Shown here piece by piece: positions 35,410 to 44,899 of a stretch of 64,000 nt of DNA. The notes under the pieces are model-generated. The model made no database searches. It was not told the origin of the DNA and saw nothing but the letters and a program-made list of their open reading frames with translations. Origin of the DNA: Candidatus Gastranaerophilales bacterium (GTDB taxonomy: Bacteria > Cyanobacteriota > Vampirovibrionia > Gastranaerophilales > Gastranaerophilaceae). The stretch spans positions 1 to 64,000 of the forward strand of contig CALURJ010000001.1 of NCBI GenBank assembly GCA_944323145.1, read 5' to 3'. The translations under genes were made by a program, and so were the position numbers. Numbering within the stretch: position 1 is the first letter of the stretch; every line of letters begins with the position of its first letter.

Positions 35410-36278
35410 TAAAAACAATTAAATTCTGGCTTGAAAATTCAAGAATATTTTCGCTGCCTATGACTATTCTTTCATGGCTTGTCATATTTGTTTATTCGTT
35501 AAAGGCGGACGGTGACATTCTTAATGGTATTATTGCTTTAATCGGGATATCTTTTGCCCACCTTGCAACAAATTTATTTGATGATTATATTGATTATAAA
35601 AAATTAACAGAAAACTCTCAAAAGTGTAAGTGTTCTTATATAAAAGAAGGAAAAGCGACACTAGATGATGTTTTAAAAGTCGTTTTTATTTACTGTTTCT
35701 TTGCCTGTTTGGCAGGTCTTTTTCTTCTTTTAAGGTGCGGGTGGCCGGTTATCTGCCTTGCTTTAATCGGAGGGATTATAACTTTAGTATACGCAAAGCT
35801 TTCTCAGAACGGTTTGAGTGAAGTTGCTGTCGGATTAGCATTCGGCCCGTTGCTTTTTGAGGGCGTTTATTTCGTTATGACAGGGCATTTTTCTTTTCCC
35901 GTGTTTATTATGTCAGTTGCGGTTGTAATGTTTACAATCGGACTTCTTTATGTACATACTCTTTTGGATTTTGAGGGAGATATGTATGCGCATAAAAAAA
36001 CTCTTGTTTGTAGAATCGGAAATAAAAACATTGCATTGAAAGGCGTGTTTGTCGTTTATGGTCTGGGGTATATTTTTACAATAATTCTTGCTTTTATGCT
36101 CAAAAATTATTTTATCTTACTGACGTTTTTGCTCGTCCCTCTTGTATTTAATATTTATAATTCTCTGAAAACATTCACCTGCGGTGAAGATACAGCAGAG
36201 TTTTATTCAAGGCTTTTGAAAGCACGAAATGTCATGGTCTATTATTCTTTTTTAATTACACTATTTTTACTATTTTAA
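35406..36278 (+). CDS. UbiA-family prenyltransferase (MenA-like)
   Basis: A 290-residue protein with about eight membrane helices. The first Asp-rich motif is N-L-F-D-D-Y-I-D (near residue 59) and the second is DFEGD near residue 190, the two Mg-pyrophosphate sites of the UbiA fold. MenA (making demethylmenaquinone) is the closest by feel, but tocopherol- or heme-type enzymes share the fold. Its ATG overlaps the stop of the 72-residue gene. No other quinone gene is near. Confidence 0.82.
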   Translation: MIKTIKFWLENSRIFSLPMTILSWLVIFVYSLKADGDILNGIIALIGISFAHLATNLFDDYIDYKKLTENSQKCKCSYIKEGKATLDDVLKVVFIYCFFACLAGLFLLLRCGWPVICLALIGGIITLVYAKLSQNGLSEVAVGLAFGPLLFEGVYFVMTGHFSFPVFIMSVAVVMFTIGLLYVHTLLDFEGDMYAHKKTLVCRIGNKNIALKGVFVVYGLGYIFTIILAFMLKNYFILLTFLLVPLVFNIYNSLKTFTCGEDTAEFYSRLLKARNVMVYYSFLITLFLLF

Positions 36279-36327
36279 TTTTAAATTAATTGTGTTATTC
36301 TTATAATATAAGAAGTAAGGGACATCA

Positions 36328-37656
36328 ATGGATAGCACAAATCAGTTATTAAAACCTGTAACGGCAAAAATTAATGAATCGGGAAATATAGAAATAGGCG
36401 GATGCGATCTTGTAAAGCTTGCAGAAAAATACGGGACGCCTCTTTATGTTTTGGATGAAGAAACAATCAGAAGTGTTTGCAGAGATTATAAAAATGCTTT
36501 TAAAAACTATCCTAAAGTAAATATGATGTATGCTTCAAAAGCTTTATGCACTATGGCAACATCAAAATTGCTTTTTGACGAAGGCTTTGGCTTTGACGTT
36601 GTATCGGCAGGAGAAATTTATACTGTCTATAAAGCTGGAGTTGATATGTCGAGAGTTTTGTTTAACGGAAACAACAAATCTTTCGATGAGTTGACACTTG
36701 CTATAGAACTCGGCGTCGGCAGAATTTCTGTTGACAACTTTTTTGAACTTTCTTTGTTAAATGAAATTGCCAAAAGTCATAATAAAATCGTTGATATTCT
36801 TTTAAGAATTACTCCGGGGATTGAGTGCCATACTCATGAATATATTCAAACAGGCCATCTTGATTCAAAATTCGGATTTGATTTAACTCAGGTTGATGAT
36901 GCTGTTGAGCTTATTTTGAATGAGTATAAAAATTTGAAACTCCACGGATTGCACGCCCATATTGGTTCGCAAATTTTTGAAACTTCTGTTTACGGGGATG
37001 AAATAGAAATTTTAATTAAAGAAATTGCAAGATTGGATGAAAAGTTCTCTTTGAAATTAGACGAAATTAATATTGGCGGCGGATTGGGAGTAAAATATAC
37101 GGAAAATGACTGCCCGCCTTCGACTTATACTATTGCCGATATTATTATAAAAAGGCTGGATGATTGTATAAAAAAATATAATATTGAACCGCCTGCTCTG
37201 TTTATAGAACCGGGACGAAGTGTAATTTCTACTGCCGGAGTTACTCTATATACTGTAGGAAGTTCTAAACAGGTTCCCAAAGGTAAAAAATACATTGCGG
37301 TTGACGGCGGAATGGCTGATAACCCGAGGCCTTCCATGTATCAGGCAAAATATGTTGCGGGAGTTGCAAATAAAAAAGAGGTTTCTTCTTCAAAAACTGT
37401 TACTATTGCCGGCCGATTTTGCGAATCAGGTGATATTTTAATTGACGGAATCAATCTTCCTGAGCTTGAAGAAGGCGATATATTGTGTGTTTACAATACA
37501 GGTGCTTATAATTATTCTATGGCATCAAATTATAACAGGGTACAAAAACCGGCTATGATACTTGTAAATAATTCACAATCTGATATGCTAGTAAAGAGAG
37601 AGACACTTGAAGATTTAATATCTCATGATGAGATACCAGGCAGGTTAAAAAAATAA
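36328..37656 (+). CDS. lysA: Diaminopimelate decarboxylase
   Basis: A 442-residue PLP enzyme, meso-DAP to L-lysine. The PLP lysine is in MMYASKALCT (about residue 71); HIGSQI, the glycine loop NIGGGLGVKY, the EPGRSV phosphate motif and the late CESGD substrate motif are all present. The stop is directly followed by the ATG of cdaA with no spacer, so the two are coupled. Confidence 0.95.
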   Translation: MDSTNQLLKPVTAKINESGNIEIGGCDLVKLAEKYGTPLYVLDEETIRSVCRDYKNAFKNYPKVNMMYASKALCTMATSKLLFDEGFGFDVVSAGEIYTVYKAGVDMSRVLFNGNNKSFDELTLAIELGVGRISVDNFFELSLLNEIAKSHNKIVDILLRITPGIECHTHEYIQTGHLDSKFGFDLTQVDDAVELILNEYKNLKLHGLHAHIGSQIFETSVYGDEIEILIKEIARLDEKFSLKLDEINIGGGLGVKYTENDCPPSTYTIADIIIKRLDDCIKKYNIEPPALFIEPGRSVISTAGVTLYTVGSSKQVPKGKKYIAVDGGMADNPRPSMYQAKYVAGVANKKEVSSSKTVTIAGRFCESGDILIDGINLPELEEGDILCVYNTGAYNYSMASNYNRVQKPAMILVNNSQSDMLVKRETLEDLISHDEIPGRLKK

Positions 37657-38556
37657 ATGATAAATGATTTGATAGCATACATTTTAAAATATATTGGAAC
37701 TCTGGAAATGTCATTTAACTGGTCTGATTTTATCCAGATAGTTTTTCTTGCTGCTGTTCTTTTATTTTTATACCGTAAATTTATTAGAAATACATCTTCT
37801 GAAAAATTTGTAAAAGGTCTTTTAATTTTAATTTGTGTTTGGTTTTTTAGTGAAGTTCTGTTGAGAATTGATTTGAAAATTATAGGAATGTTTTTAAAGG
37901 CTATTGTAACACTCGTTTCTTTAAGCTTGATTGTTATATTCCAGCCGGAATTAAGACGTTTTCTCGGTTTCCTCGGACAGGTTGATTTTATAAGTAAGTT
38001 GTTTAATTCAAATAATAACAAGCAAAAAGAGCAAAAGATTGATGTCGTGAAAGAGTTAATTGAAAGTGTAAAATTCCTTTCCAAATCACACACAGGTGCT
38101 TTAATCGTTTTTCAAAGCGATTTAAGCAATACTTATACTGATGTCGGTACAATTTTAAATGCGGATTTGTCAACGGAGCTTATACTTACAATTTTTCACC
38201 CGAATACCCCCTTACATGACGGTGCGGTAGTAATAAATGATGATAAAATTATTTCTGCGGGAGTTCTTTTACCGCTGACTGAAGATCCTAAATTAAGCTG
38301 GAAATACGGAACGCGTCACAGAGCAGCTATTGGAATGTCAGAAGTTAGTGATGCTGCGTGTCTTGTAGTTTCTGAAGAAACAGGCGATGTTTCCGTTGCT
38401 ATTGACGGCAGTTTGAAAAAGTATGAGGATCTTGTAACATTAAAATCTGATTTGGAAAATATACTGGGTTATAAAGATCAAACTGAAGATAATAAAAATA
38501 CTATATTTAAGATTAATAACTTTATGACAATAAAGAAAAATCCTAAAAATAAATAA
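37657..38556 (+). CDS. cdaA: Diadenylate cyclase CdaA (c-di-AMP synthase)
   Basis: A 299-residue membrane-bound DAC protein. Three hydrophobic segments lie in residues about 22-100, then the DisA_N domain with D188-G189-A190 and R220-H221-R222, the active-site DGA and RHR motifs. It makes c-di-AMP from two ATP; c-di-AMP usually controls potassium, osmotic state and cell wall. CdaR, its usual partner, is absent; the next gene is a YitT-family protein. The matching phosphodiesterase PgpH is encoded 6 kb further on. Confidence 0.96.
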   Translation: MINDLIAYILKYIGTLEMSFNWSDFIQIVFLAAVLLFLYRKFIRNTSSEKFVKGLLILICVWFFSEVLLRIDLKIIGMFLKAIVTLVSLSLIVIFQPELRRFLGFLGQVDFISKLFNSNNNKQKEQKIDVVKELIESVKFLSKSHTGALIVFQSDLSNTYTDVGTILNADLSTELILTIFHPNTPLHDGAVVINDDKIISAGVLLPLTEDPKLSWKYGTRHRAAIGMSEVSDAACLVVSEETGDVSVAIDGSLKKYEDLVTLKSDLENILGYKDQTEDNKNTIFKINNFMTIKKNPKNK

Positions 38557-38568
38557 AGAAGGAAAATT

Positions 38569-39444
38569 ATGCCGGATAAAGACCTAACTAAAAAGGAACA
38601 GTTCTTTTTATTTTTGAATAAACTTTTTTTTCTTACTCTTGGTCCTTTTATAGCAGCTTTTGCGCTTGAAATATTTTTGGTTCCAAACAACATCATTGAC
38701 GGTGGAATTGTTGGTGTTTCGATTATTACAAGTTATTTAACAAAGATAAATTTAGGTTTGTTGGTATTTGTTATAAATATTCCGTTTTTCTTTCTTGCAT
38801 TTAATAAGATTGGTAAAAAATTTGTTGTGCAGACGTTTTATGCAATCGGAATGCTGTCATTATTTTTGAACTTTTTTAATACCCATCATCATCCTGTATC
38901 TCATGATCTTTTATTGTCTACTGTTTTCGGCGGGATTATTCTCGGAACAGGAGTCGGTCTTGTTTTGAAACATGAAGGATCGCTTGACGGAACTGAAATT
39001 ATGTCTTTAGTCTTATCTAAAAAATTTGGTTTTTCGGTCGGCGAATGGATAATGGCATTTAATATTTTTATATACGGTGCATCCGGTCTGGTATTTGGCT
39101 GGAATAAGGCTATGTATGCCGTATTAACTTATTTTATTGCATACAGGGTTATAGATGTCGTGCTGGAAGGTTTGAACTCGGCTAAATCAATTGAAATTAT
39201 TAGTGATAAAGGCTATGAAATCGGACAGGAGCTTTTGGAAAGACTTGATATAGGTGTTACTTATTTGAAGGGAATCGGTGCATATTCTGGCAAGGAAAAG
39301 AATATTATATATTGTGTAATTTCAAGATTAGAGCTTGCAAAATTAAAACAAATCATTAAAGAAATTGATCCGCGAGCTTTTATCGCAATTGTGGATGTTC
39401 ATGAAGCTTACGGCGGAAGACGAAGAGGCGGAAGGAAAAGTTGA
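38569..39444 (+). CDS. YitT family membrane protein (DUF161 + DUF2179)
   Basis: A 291-residue protein. About six membrane segments in the first 200 residues (FLVPNNIIDGGIVGVSII, FGGIILGTGVGLVLKHEGSLDGTE, both typical of YitT) are followed by a cytoplasmic DUF2179 domain with GAYSGKEKNIIYCVI. It follows cdaA by 12 bases, which suggests a link to c-di-AMP or ion balance, but the family's function is not established. Confidence 0.9.
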   Translation: MPDKDLTKKEQFFLFLNKLFFLTLGPFIAAFALEIFLVPNNIIDGGIVGVSIITSYLTKINLGLLVFVINIPFFFLAFNKIGKKFVVQTFYAIGMLSLFLNFFNTHHHPVSHDLLLSTVFGGIILGTGVGLVLKHEGSLDGTEIMSLVLSKKFGFSVGEWIMAFNIFIYGASGLVFGWNKAMYAVLTYFIAYRVIDVVLEGLNSAKSIEIISDKGYEIGQELLERLDIGVTYLKGIGAYSGKEKNIIYCVISRLELAKLKQIIKEIDPRAFIAIVDVHEAYGGRRRGGRKS

Positions 39445-39527
39445 TAAAATTTAACAATATAGACAATTTATAAAGGATATAGTATTATTATATAGAAGTT
39501 GATTAAAATATTGAGAAGGATAAAAAA

Positions 39528-39875
39528 ATGGCAAAAAATATTGATACAGTGCCAATAGAGGTATGTATATTAACAGCTGATCATGATATAAAAGGCGTGG
39601 TTCACGTTTCGAAATATACAAATACAAACAGAGAGTTAACAGATTTGCTGAACGATAGAGAACGGCGTTTTCTTGCAGTTACAAATGCTGAAATTTATCC
39701 GCGCAACTCAAATCAGTCTCCGAGAAAATATAATTTTCTTGAAATTCATATGGATTATGTCTTGATGGTTCATCCGTCTTCTCAAGCAGTATTTCAGGAA
39801 TCAGGAAGAACTCAGGAAGATATTTCAAGGTTTAGAGAACTTAGACTTAAATTAAATCAAACAAAACCGTTTTAG
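39528..39875 (+). CDS. Conserved-looking hypothetical 115-residue protein
   Basis: A compact soluble protein without cysteine pairs or signal peptide. The beta-rich front (VPIEVCILTADHDIKGVVHVS) and the TNRELTDLLNDRERRFLAVTNAEIY stretch resemble small cyanobacteria-type conserved proteins with an Sm-like strand pattern, a weak impression. GAGAAGGATAAAAAA precedes the ATG. A bidirectional terminator follows. Confidence 0.65.
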   Translation: MAKNIDTVPIEVCILTADHDIKGVVHVSKYTNTNRELTDLLNDRERRFLAVTNAEIYPRNSNQSPRKYNFLEIHMDYVLMVHPSSQAVFQESGRTQEDISRFRELRLKLNQTKPF

Positions 39876-39901
39876 TAAATACCTTTATTTAAACATAATA
39901 T

Positions 39902-39930
39902 AAAAAGCCGAATTTCGTTTCGGCTTTTTA
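39902..39930. terminator. Bidirectional terminator between convergent genes
   Basis: AAAAAGCCGA and TCGGCTTTTT pair across the loop ATTTCGTT, with A and T runs on both sides. The stop codon of the minus-strand gene (39928) lies at its edge. Confidence 0.9.
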
Positions 39931-40695
39931 TTGCTTATATCCTTGGTTTTGCGGCATAATTCCATGTTTAACATATTTTGCAAGCAGATTTGAATTATGA
40001 TAAACTTCATGTTTTGTAAGATTTACATCTGTTTTAAGTTCTTCATGTTCATCATCATTGTCATCATCGTCGTCTTTTTCGGTTTTAGCAGATGTTTCCT
40101 CTTTCTGAGTGGATAGCTTATTATCCATTTTATTTTTAACTTTTTGAGCAAGAGGTGTTGCAATAAACGGAACAATAACACGTTTTGCCAAAATTGTAGC
40201 TGCTGCGAGTTCTGTTATAAACTTGAAAGTATCAAGGCAGTCTTTTCTAATTTTGTCGTACTCTTTTCTAAGAGTGAGTTTTCTAGAAACTGTTTCTCCG
40301 GCGTCTCTTTGTGTTTTTCGTATTTTTGTTGCAATTGATTTGAATACCTGTCCGCCTTTGTCAAATGATTTTTCGAAAATTTTGTTGAATAAAGGCTCAT
40401 TAAGTTTTCTCATTCCGAAGAATAACCCGAGCTGTGCAACAATCATTAAAATACCATTTGTTAAATCAAGTGCGGCAACAAATTTCCTTTTATCTTCCGG
40501 TATTTTTTCATTGTTTAAGCTCTGGTTAACATACATATAACATCCGATACCGTCTTTGCCGACAACTGATGCAATTGTGGAGTATGCAATTGCTTTTTCA
40601 GGGTCTTTTTTAAAGAAGTTACAGCATTTTTGTACCGGTTTAAAGTTTGTAATACCACCTATTATTTTAGAACTTACGGAACCGACAGAAGCCAT
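39928..40695 (-). CDS. Unknown membrane-associated protein with an acidic run
   Basis: A 255-residue protein. Two hydrophobic segments (about 80-100 and 165-185) sit among Lys-rich helices; near the C-terminus lies an Asp/Glu run (KDDDDDNDDEHEE). No signal peptide. The start codon shares its A with the stop of the upstream gene (TAATG), with GGAGGTGA as ribosome binding site, so the two are translationally coupled. I recall proteins with an (V/I)AALDLTNGILM block in Gastranaerophilales genomes, but no function is known to me. Confidence 0.72.
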   Translation of the reverse strand: MASVGSVSSKIIGGITNFKPVQKCCNFFKKDPEKAIAYSTIASVVGKDGIGCYMYVNQSLNNEKIPEDKRKFVAALDLTNGILMIVAQLGLFFGMRKLNEPLFNKIFEKSFDKGGQVFKSIATKIRKTQRDAGETVSRKLTLRKEYDKIRKDCLDTFKFITELAAATILAKRVIVPFIATPLAQKVKNKMDNKLSTQKEETSAKTEKDDDDDNDDEHEELKTDVNLTKHEVYHNSNLLAKYVKHGIMPQNQGYKQ

Positions 40696-42140
40696 TATTT
40701 GTCACCTCCGTTCTTAATTTTCTGGGTATCATCTTTTTTCTTCCCTGAAAGTTTCGGGAAGCAAAGATCCATAAATCTCGGATATACCCAGTTTAGAGCA
40801 GTACATGTTATAGGAAGTGTTATACAAAGGCCGATTGCAATTTTTGAAATCTGGTTAAAGCCTTTATACCTTTTTTCTATAACCTTTTTATATCCTTCAG
40901 TAATGTCTTTATAGATTTTTTTGAGCAGATTTTCATTATCTGTTTGGAAGGTTGATGTTTCCTGGAATTTTTTATCAAGCCTGAAGTTCCTCTTGTCATA
41001 TTTACAACATTCGGCAGCTTTTCTTATAGCGGATTGAATTGTTTCTTCCGTTACATTTTCGAGATCTTTAATTTTAGCATTTTCTAATTTTTTAATTATG
41101 CTGTCTAATACATTGTTGGTTTCTTTCATTTTTTCTAAGTATAATTCAGAACTGAATTTACCGCCGCAAGTCTTTTTAATTGTATCAATACGTTCTAAAG
41201 TTCTCTGGCATCGGCTTGCTCTAAGGTTTTCTGAAGTATTAATAATCTCTTCAAGTATAGTTTTTATATCTTGGTTATCTGTTTTCAAGCTTTCTTTTTT
41301 TAGAAAATCAGCGATTTCATTACCTGTTTTGGGAAGGTCTTTAAATAATTTTTGGAAGGTAGCCTCATTTTCAACAAGTATTTCTGCACGTCGTTTGTAG
41401 AACTTAAGCCCTTCATCGCTTGTTTTTAATTTTTTTGCATCTTCTATATAGTCATCTATTGATTGATTTATTATTTCGGCGGTAGTCTTATTATCTACAG
41501 CGCGTTCGCCGATGTAAATTTTTCCGGTTTCTCTTAATTTTTCTGCAGTTTGACCTATTTGCATATTTAATTTTTCTTCTACGCGTTTGTCAAGTTCTTT
41601 TTTAAAGGCTTCTTTATTTTCAAATTTTAGCCCTTCATCTTTCATTTCCTTTTTAACTTGTTTTTCAACATAGGATTTTTTACTTAAGGTGCTTTGATCC
41701 AAGCTTATCCATAAATTTTTAGCATATTTGGGATTATTAAACAGTATTTCTAAGCCTTTATCTATCGGCTTTAATATACTTGTTTGTATTAAAACCGCTA
41801 AAACAGCTGAAACAGGCTGTCTCATTGCTGTATATTTTTTAGTGTTTTCAACATCTTCTTTTTGTTCTTCTGTTGCATCTTTAGGTGCCTTAACAAACGG
41901 GTTATACGCGATAAATATAGGAGCAACTGCACCTGTACCTAAAGCTGTTATTAAAATCCCGCCAAGCTCCCCTTTTAACCATTTAAATTTTTCCATAATT
42001 TTAATTGCTGTTTTATTCGGCAATTGTTCCATAATTTCTTTGTTAATATTTCCGGTAAAATATGGGACCGATGCGGCGTGGGAATTATTCAACTGCCGTC
42101 TTGATGCAGAATAATTTTGATTAATTTTTTCGATTTTCAT
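40695..42140 (-). CDS. Unknown large helical protein, partner of the 39928 gene
   Basis: A 481-residue protein. It starts KIEKINQNYSASRRQ and reaches VPYFTGN near residue 30, the N-terminal pattern shared with the M16 peptidase and others. Hydrophobic segments at about 55-75 (GGILITALGTGAVAPIFIAY) and 430-455 frame a long Lys/Glu-rich helical region (about 130-420) that should form coiled coils. Catalytic motifs are not visible. A membrane tether or scaffold is a fair guess. Translation is coupled to the next gene. Confidence 0.72.
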   Translation of the reverse strand: MKIEKINQNYSASRRQLNNSHAASVPYFTGNINKEIMEQLPNKTAIKIMEKFKWLKGELGGILITALGTGAVAPIFIAYNPFVKAPKDATEEQKEDVENTKKYTAMRQPVSAVLAVLIQTSILKPIDKGLEILFNNPKYAKNLWISLDQSTLSKKSYVEKQVKKEMKDEGLKFENKEAFKKELDKRVEEKLNMQIGQTAEKLRETGKIYIGERAVDNKTTAEIINQSIDDYIEDAKKLKTSDEGLKFYKRRAEILVENEATFQKLFKDLPKTGNEIADFLKKESLKTDNQDIKTILEEIINTSENLRASRCQRTLERIDTIKKTCGGKFSSELYLEKMKETNNVLDSIIKKLENAKIKDLENVTEETIQSAIRKAAECCKYDKRNFRLDKKFQETSTFQTDNENLLKKIYKDITEGYKKVIEKRYKGFNQISKIAIGLCITLPITCTALNWVYPRFMDLCFPKLSGKKKDDTQKIKNGGDK

Positions 42141-42208
42141 TTTTCTACCTACACATCAATATGAAATCTTCTTCTATATATATAGAGGTTTAAACATAAT
42201 AAAAATTG

Positions 42209-43855
42209 CTAGTCATGCCTTATATTATTAAGTTTTGTAAACTTGATTAACATCCAGCTTCCCTTCTGCTCTATGCGTGTCAAAGTAAGAGTTTTCGACA
42301 TTTCAATAAAGGTTTTGTTTTTGAGATATGAGAAAACCATAAATAATAATGGTTGTTTTTGGTACAGTGCATCATTTTTGGTTATATTAACCATAGCATC
42401 CGGGTTTATAAATGAAACGCTGTTTAGGATTATTAGGTCAACACTTTGACCCGGTTTCATGTTATTTAAAATTTCCTGATTAAGTTTATTTTCAAAATAC
42501 GGGTTACTGTAATTTGAGAATATATCTTTATATAGTGTTTTACCATCATATAATACTTCACTGTAACTGTGATTTTCGGATAGAAAATCAGGAAAATTTC
42601 CTTTATTTATTGTTATTACCCTATAATCAGAAAAATCAAAATATTTTGTAAATCTATTTTGAGAGTAATATTGTAATAAGATAATATCCCCTTTTTTGAT
42701 TTCGGAATTTTTTATCAGATCTGCAACCAGTTTATGTCCTTCCGGTCGCCGCATTTTTGGTGCAGAATTCGGAGCTTGTATTATATACCAGAGTGAAAGA
42801 AGAGAATAAATTATTATTAAAGTTATTCTAAGTCCCTTTTTATTAATGGAAGCAAGACCAGAGCATGCGAGTATTATTAATACAGGGTATATTTCTATAG
42901 AATATTTGGTAATAAATACAAGTTTGCCTGTTACTGAAGCGGCAATAAGAACAAGCGTTGTAAAAAATGCTATCCCAAACAATTGTAAATTTAATTTATC
43001 TTTTATCAAAGACTTAAATATACAAAAAATTGCGATTAACGCAGGAACAAACATGTATAATGCGAACTTTGGTATGTAAAACAGATTATCGGGAGCATTG
43101 GTGAGATTTGTTAATACTGGAGAAAAGTAATCCGTAAATAAAAAGCCGATTTTTGAAAGTGAAAAATGCCCCCACCATTGAGAAAATGATTGTGTAGTAA
43201 AAATTTTTATTACAAGCGGAGATAATATTAATCCACCCGCAGTAATACTAATCCACATTATTTTTATAATCTTTTTAAAACGGCTGTACAAATTAAAACT
43301 TAAAAATATTAAATTAAAAAACACAAATACAAAACCGATTGTGTGTGTGAAAAGAATTAAAAAGTTAAATAATGCACATAAAATAAAGTTTTTTTTCAAA
43401 GGTTCTTTTATGACCTTAAGTGTATAAAGCAGAGCAAGGGCTGAAAACAGAAATAGTACAGAATACAGTCTGACTTCCTGAGAATAGTAAATTAAGAATG
43501 AACTTATTGCGGTGAGCCATGAACATAAATATGCGGTTGTTTTATTCCTTTCCAGTCCGACAAAATACATTACGGGAATCGCAATAACTCCTGCCAGTAC
43601 AGAAGTAAGTCTTAACAAAATATCATTCTGTCCGAAAATTGACATAAAGAATTTCAGATAGAGATAATAAAACGGCATGTGGCATTGAGATTTTACAGCA
43701 TCTGTAAAGCCGTCAAATAAAGAAGTTGCAGAAATCATGTAGCTTACATATTCATCATTCCAAAGTCCGTCAGGTTTGTTGATACAGATAAGTCTTAATA
43801 TAAGACCGATGAATGTTATCCCTAATATCCAAAAGTGTTTTTTCACGATTGTCAA
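42209..43855 (-). CDS. Membrane glycosyltransferase, GT39/GT83-like (paralog without the C tract)
   Basis: A 548-residue polytopic protein aligned with the glycosyltransferase at 31885-33564: RLICINKPDGLWNDEYVSY holds the catalytic-type Asp-Glu, then FLIYYSQEVRLYSVLF matches FIYYAQEAKFYSLTF of the paralog. About ten membrane helices and a soluble C-terminal portion. At the site where the paralog has APPP it has a shorter loop (KEPLKKN). The start is TTG at 43855 or GTG at 43846; ribosome-site spacing is poor for both. It faces away from the GT2 gene at 43906, whose product could supply its lipid-linked donor. Confidence 0.85.
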   Translation of the reverse strand: MTIVKKHFWILGITFIGLILRLICINKPDGLWNDEYVSYMISATSLFDGFTDAVKSQCHMPFYYLYLKFFMSIFGQNDILLRLTSVLAGVIAIPVMYFVGLERNKTTAYLCSWLTAISSFLIYYSQEVRLYSVLFLFSALALLYTLKVIKEPLKKNFILCALFNFLILFTHTIGFVFVFFNLIFLSFNLYSRFKKIIKIMWISITAGGLILSPLVIKIFTTQSFSQWWGHFSLSKIGFLFTDYFSPVLTNLTNAPDNLFYIPKFALYMFVPALIAIFCIFKSLIKDKLNLQLFGIAFFTTLVLIAASVTGKLVFITKYSIEIYPVLIILACSGLASINKKGLRITLIIIYSLLSLWYIIQAPNSAPKMRRPEGHKLVADLIKNSEIKKGDIILLQYYSQNRFTKYFDFSDYRVITINKGNFPDFLSENHSYSEVLYDGKTLYKDIFSNYSNPYFENKLNQEILNNMKPGQSVDLIILNSVSFINPDAMVNITKNDALYQKQPLLFMVFSYLKNKTFIEMSKTLTLTRIEQKGSWMLIKFTKLNNIRHD

Positions 43856-43905
43856 AATCCCTCTTTAATTATATAATAAAAAGAAAAATTTAAAAGAGGA
43901 TAGTT

Positions 43906-44850
43906 ATGAAGTTGATTATTCAAATTCCCTGTTATAACGAAGAGGAAGCTTTGCCGGTAACTTTAAGTGCGCTGCCTAAAGAAATTGACGGAATCGATGA
44001 AATTGAAGTTTTAATAATAGACGACGGCTCAAAAGATAATACAATAAATGTCGCAAAACAATACGGCGTAAAAAATTTTGTTGAAATGGGGCATAATTGC
44101 GGCCTTGCAAAGGCGTTTCTTGCGGGCATTAAAAAAGCTCTGGAACTCGGTGCCGATATAATTGTTAACACTGATGCCGATAACCAGTACTGTGCTGATA
44201 ATATCAAGGATCTTATAAAACCTATTCTTGATAAAGAAGCTGATATTGTTATAGGTTCAAGACCTGTGTCAAAAATCAGACATTTTTCTTTGATGAAAAA
44301 GTTGCTTCAAAAACTCGGTTCATGGGTAATGCGTATGATAAGTTCGACATCCGTAGAAGATGCCCCGAGCGGTTTTAGAGCATTTTCCAGAAATGCAGCA
44401 CTCCAGTTGAATATATTTGATAATTATACATACACTCTCGAAACTATTATTCAAGCAAAAGCTAAAGGGTTACAGCTTGTGTGCGTGCCTGTCGATGTAA
44501 ATGCCGATTTAAGAGAATCAAAACTTGTAAAAAACATGTTTGATTATATAAAACGTTCAATATTTACCATGATAAGGATGTTTATTATATATCGTCCGTT
44601 CAGATTTTTTATGATTCTGTCCGGGGTATTTTTCCTGCCGGGAGTTTTGTTGGCTGTCAGGTTTTTATGGTATTATTTTTCGGACAGCGGCAGCGGACAT
44701 ATTCAGTCCTTGATATTATCTGCAATTCTTATAATAATCAGTGTGCAAATCGGTGTTATAGCTGTTCTTTCTGAACTTTTTTCAATTAACAGAAAAATTC
44801 TTGAAGATATTCAAAAACGCCTGAAAGTACAAGACTTGAAAAATTTTTAG
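43906..44850 (+). CDS. Family-2 glycosyltransferase, polyprenyl-phosphate sugar synthase-like
   Basis: A 314-residue GT2/DPM1-like protein. Substrate motifs: IPCYNEEEALP, IIDDGSKDNT, NTDADNQY (the DxD metal site) and EDAPSGFRAFSR. Two C-terminal membrane helices (about 228-250 and 265-290) anchor it. It probably makes a polyprenyl-phosphate monosaccharide on the inner face, as ArnC or DPM1 does, to feed a GT-C transferase such as the divergent neighbour. AGAGGATAGTT precedes the ATG. Confidence 0.9.
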   Translation: MKLIIQIPCYNEEEALPVTLSALPKEIDGIDEIEVLIIDDGSKDNTINVAKQYGVKNFVEMGHNCGLAKAFLAGIKKALELGADIIVNTDADNQYCADNIKDLIKPILDKEADIVIGSRPVSKIRHFSLMKKLLQKLGSWVMRMISSTSVEDAPSGFRAFSRNAALQLNIFDNYTYTLETIIQAKAKGLQLVCVPVDVNADLRESKLVKNMFDYIKRSIFTMIRMFIIYRPFRFFMILSGVFFLPGVLLAVRFLWYYFSDSGSGHIQSLILSAILIIISVQIGVIAVLSELFSINRKILEDIQKRLKVQDLKNF

Positions 44851-44899
44851 GACGTTATAAAATATATAGAGATTAATTAAAAATAAGGTATTTTTATAT

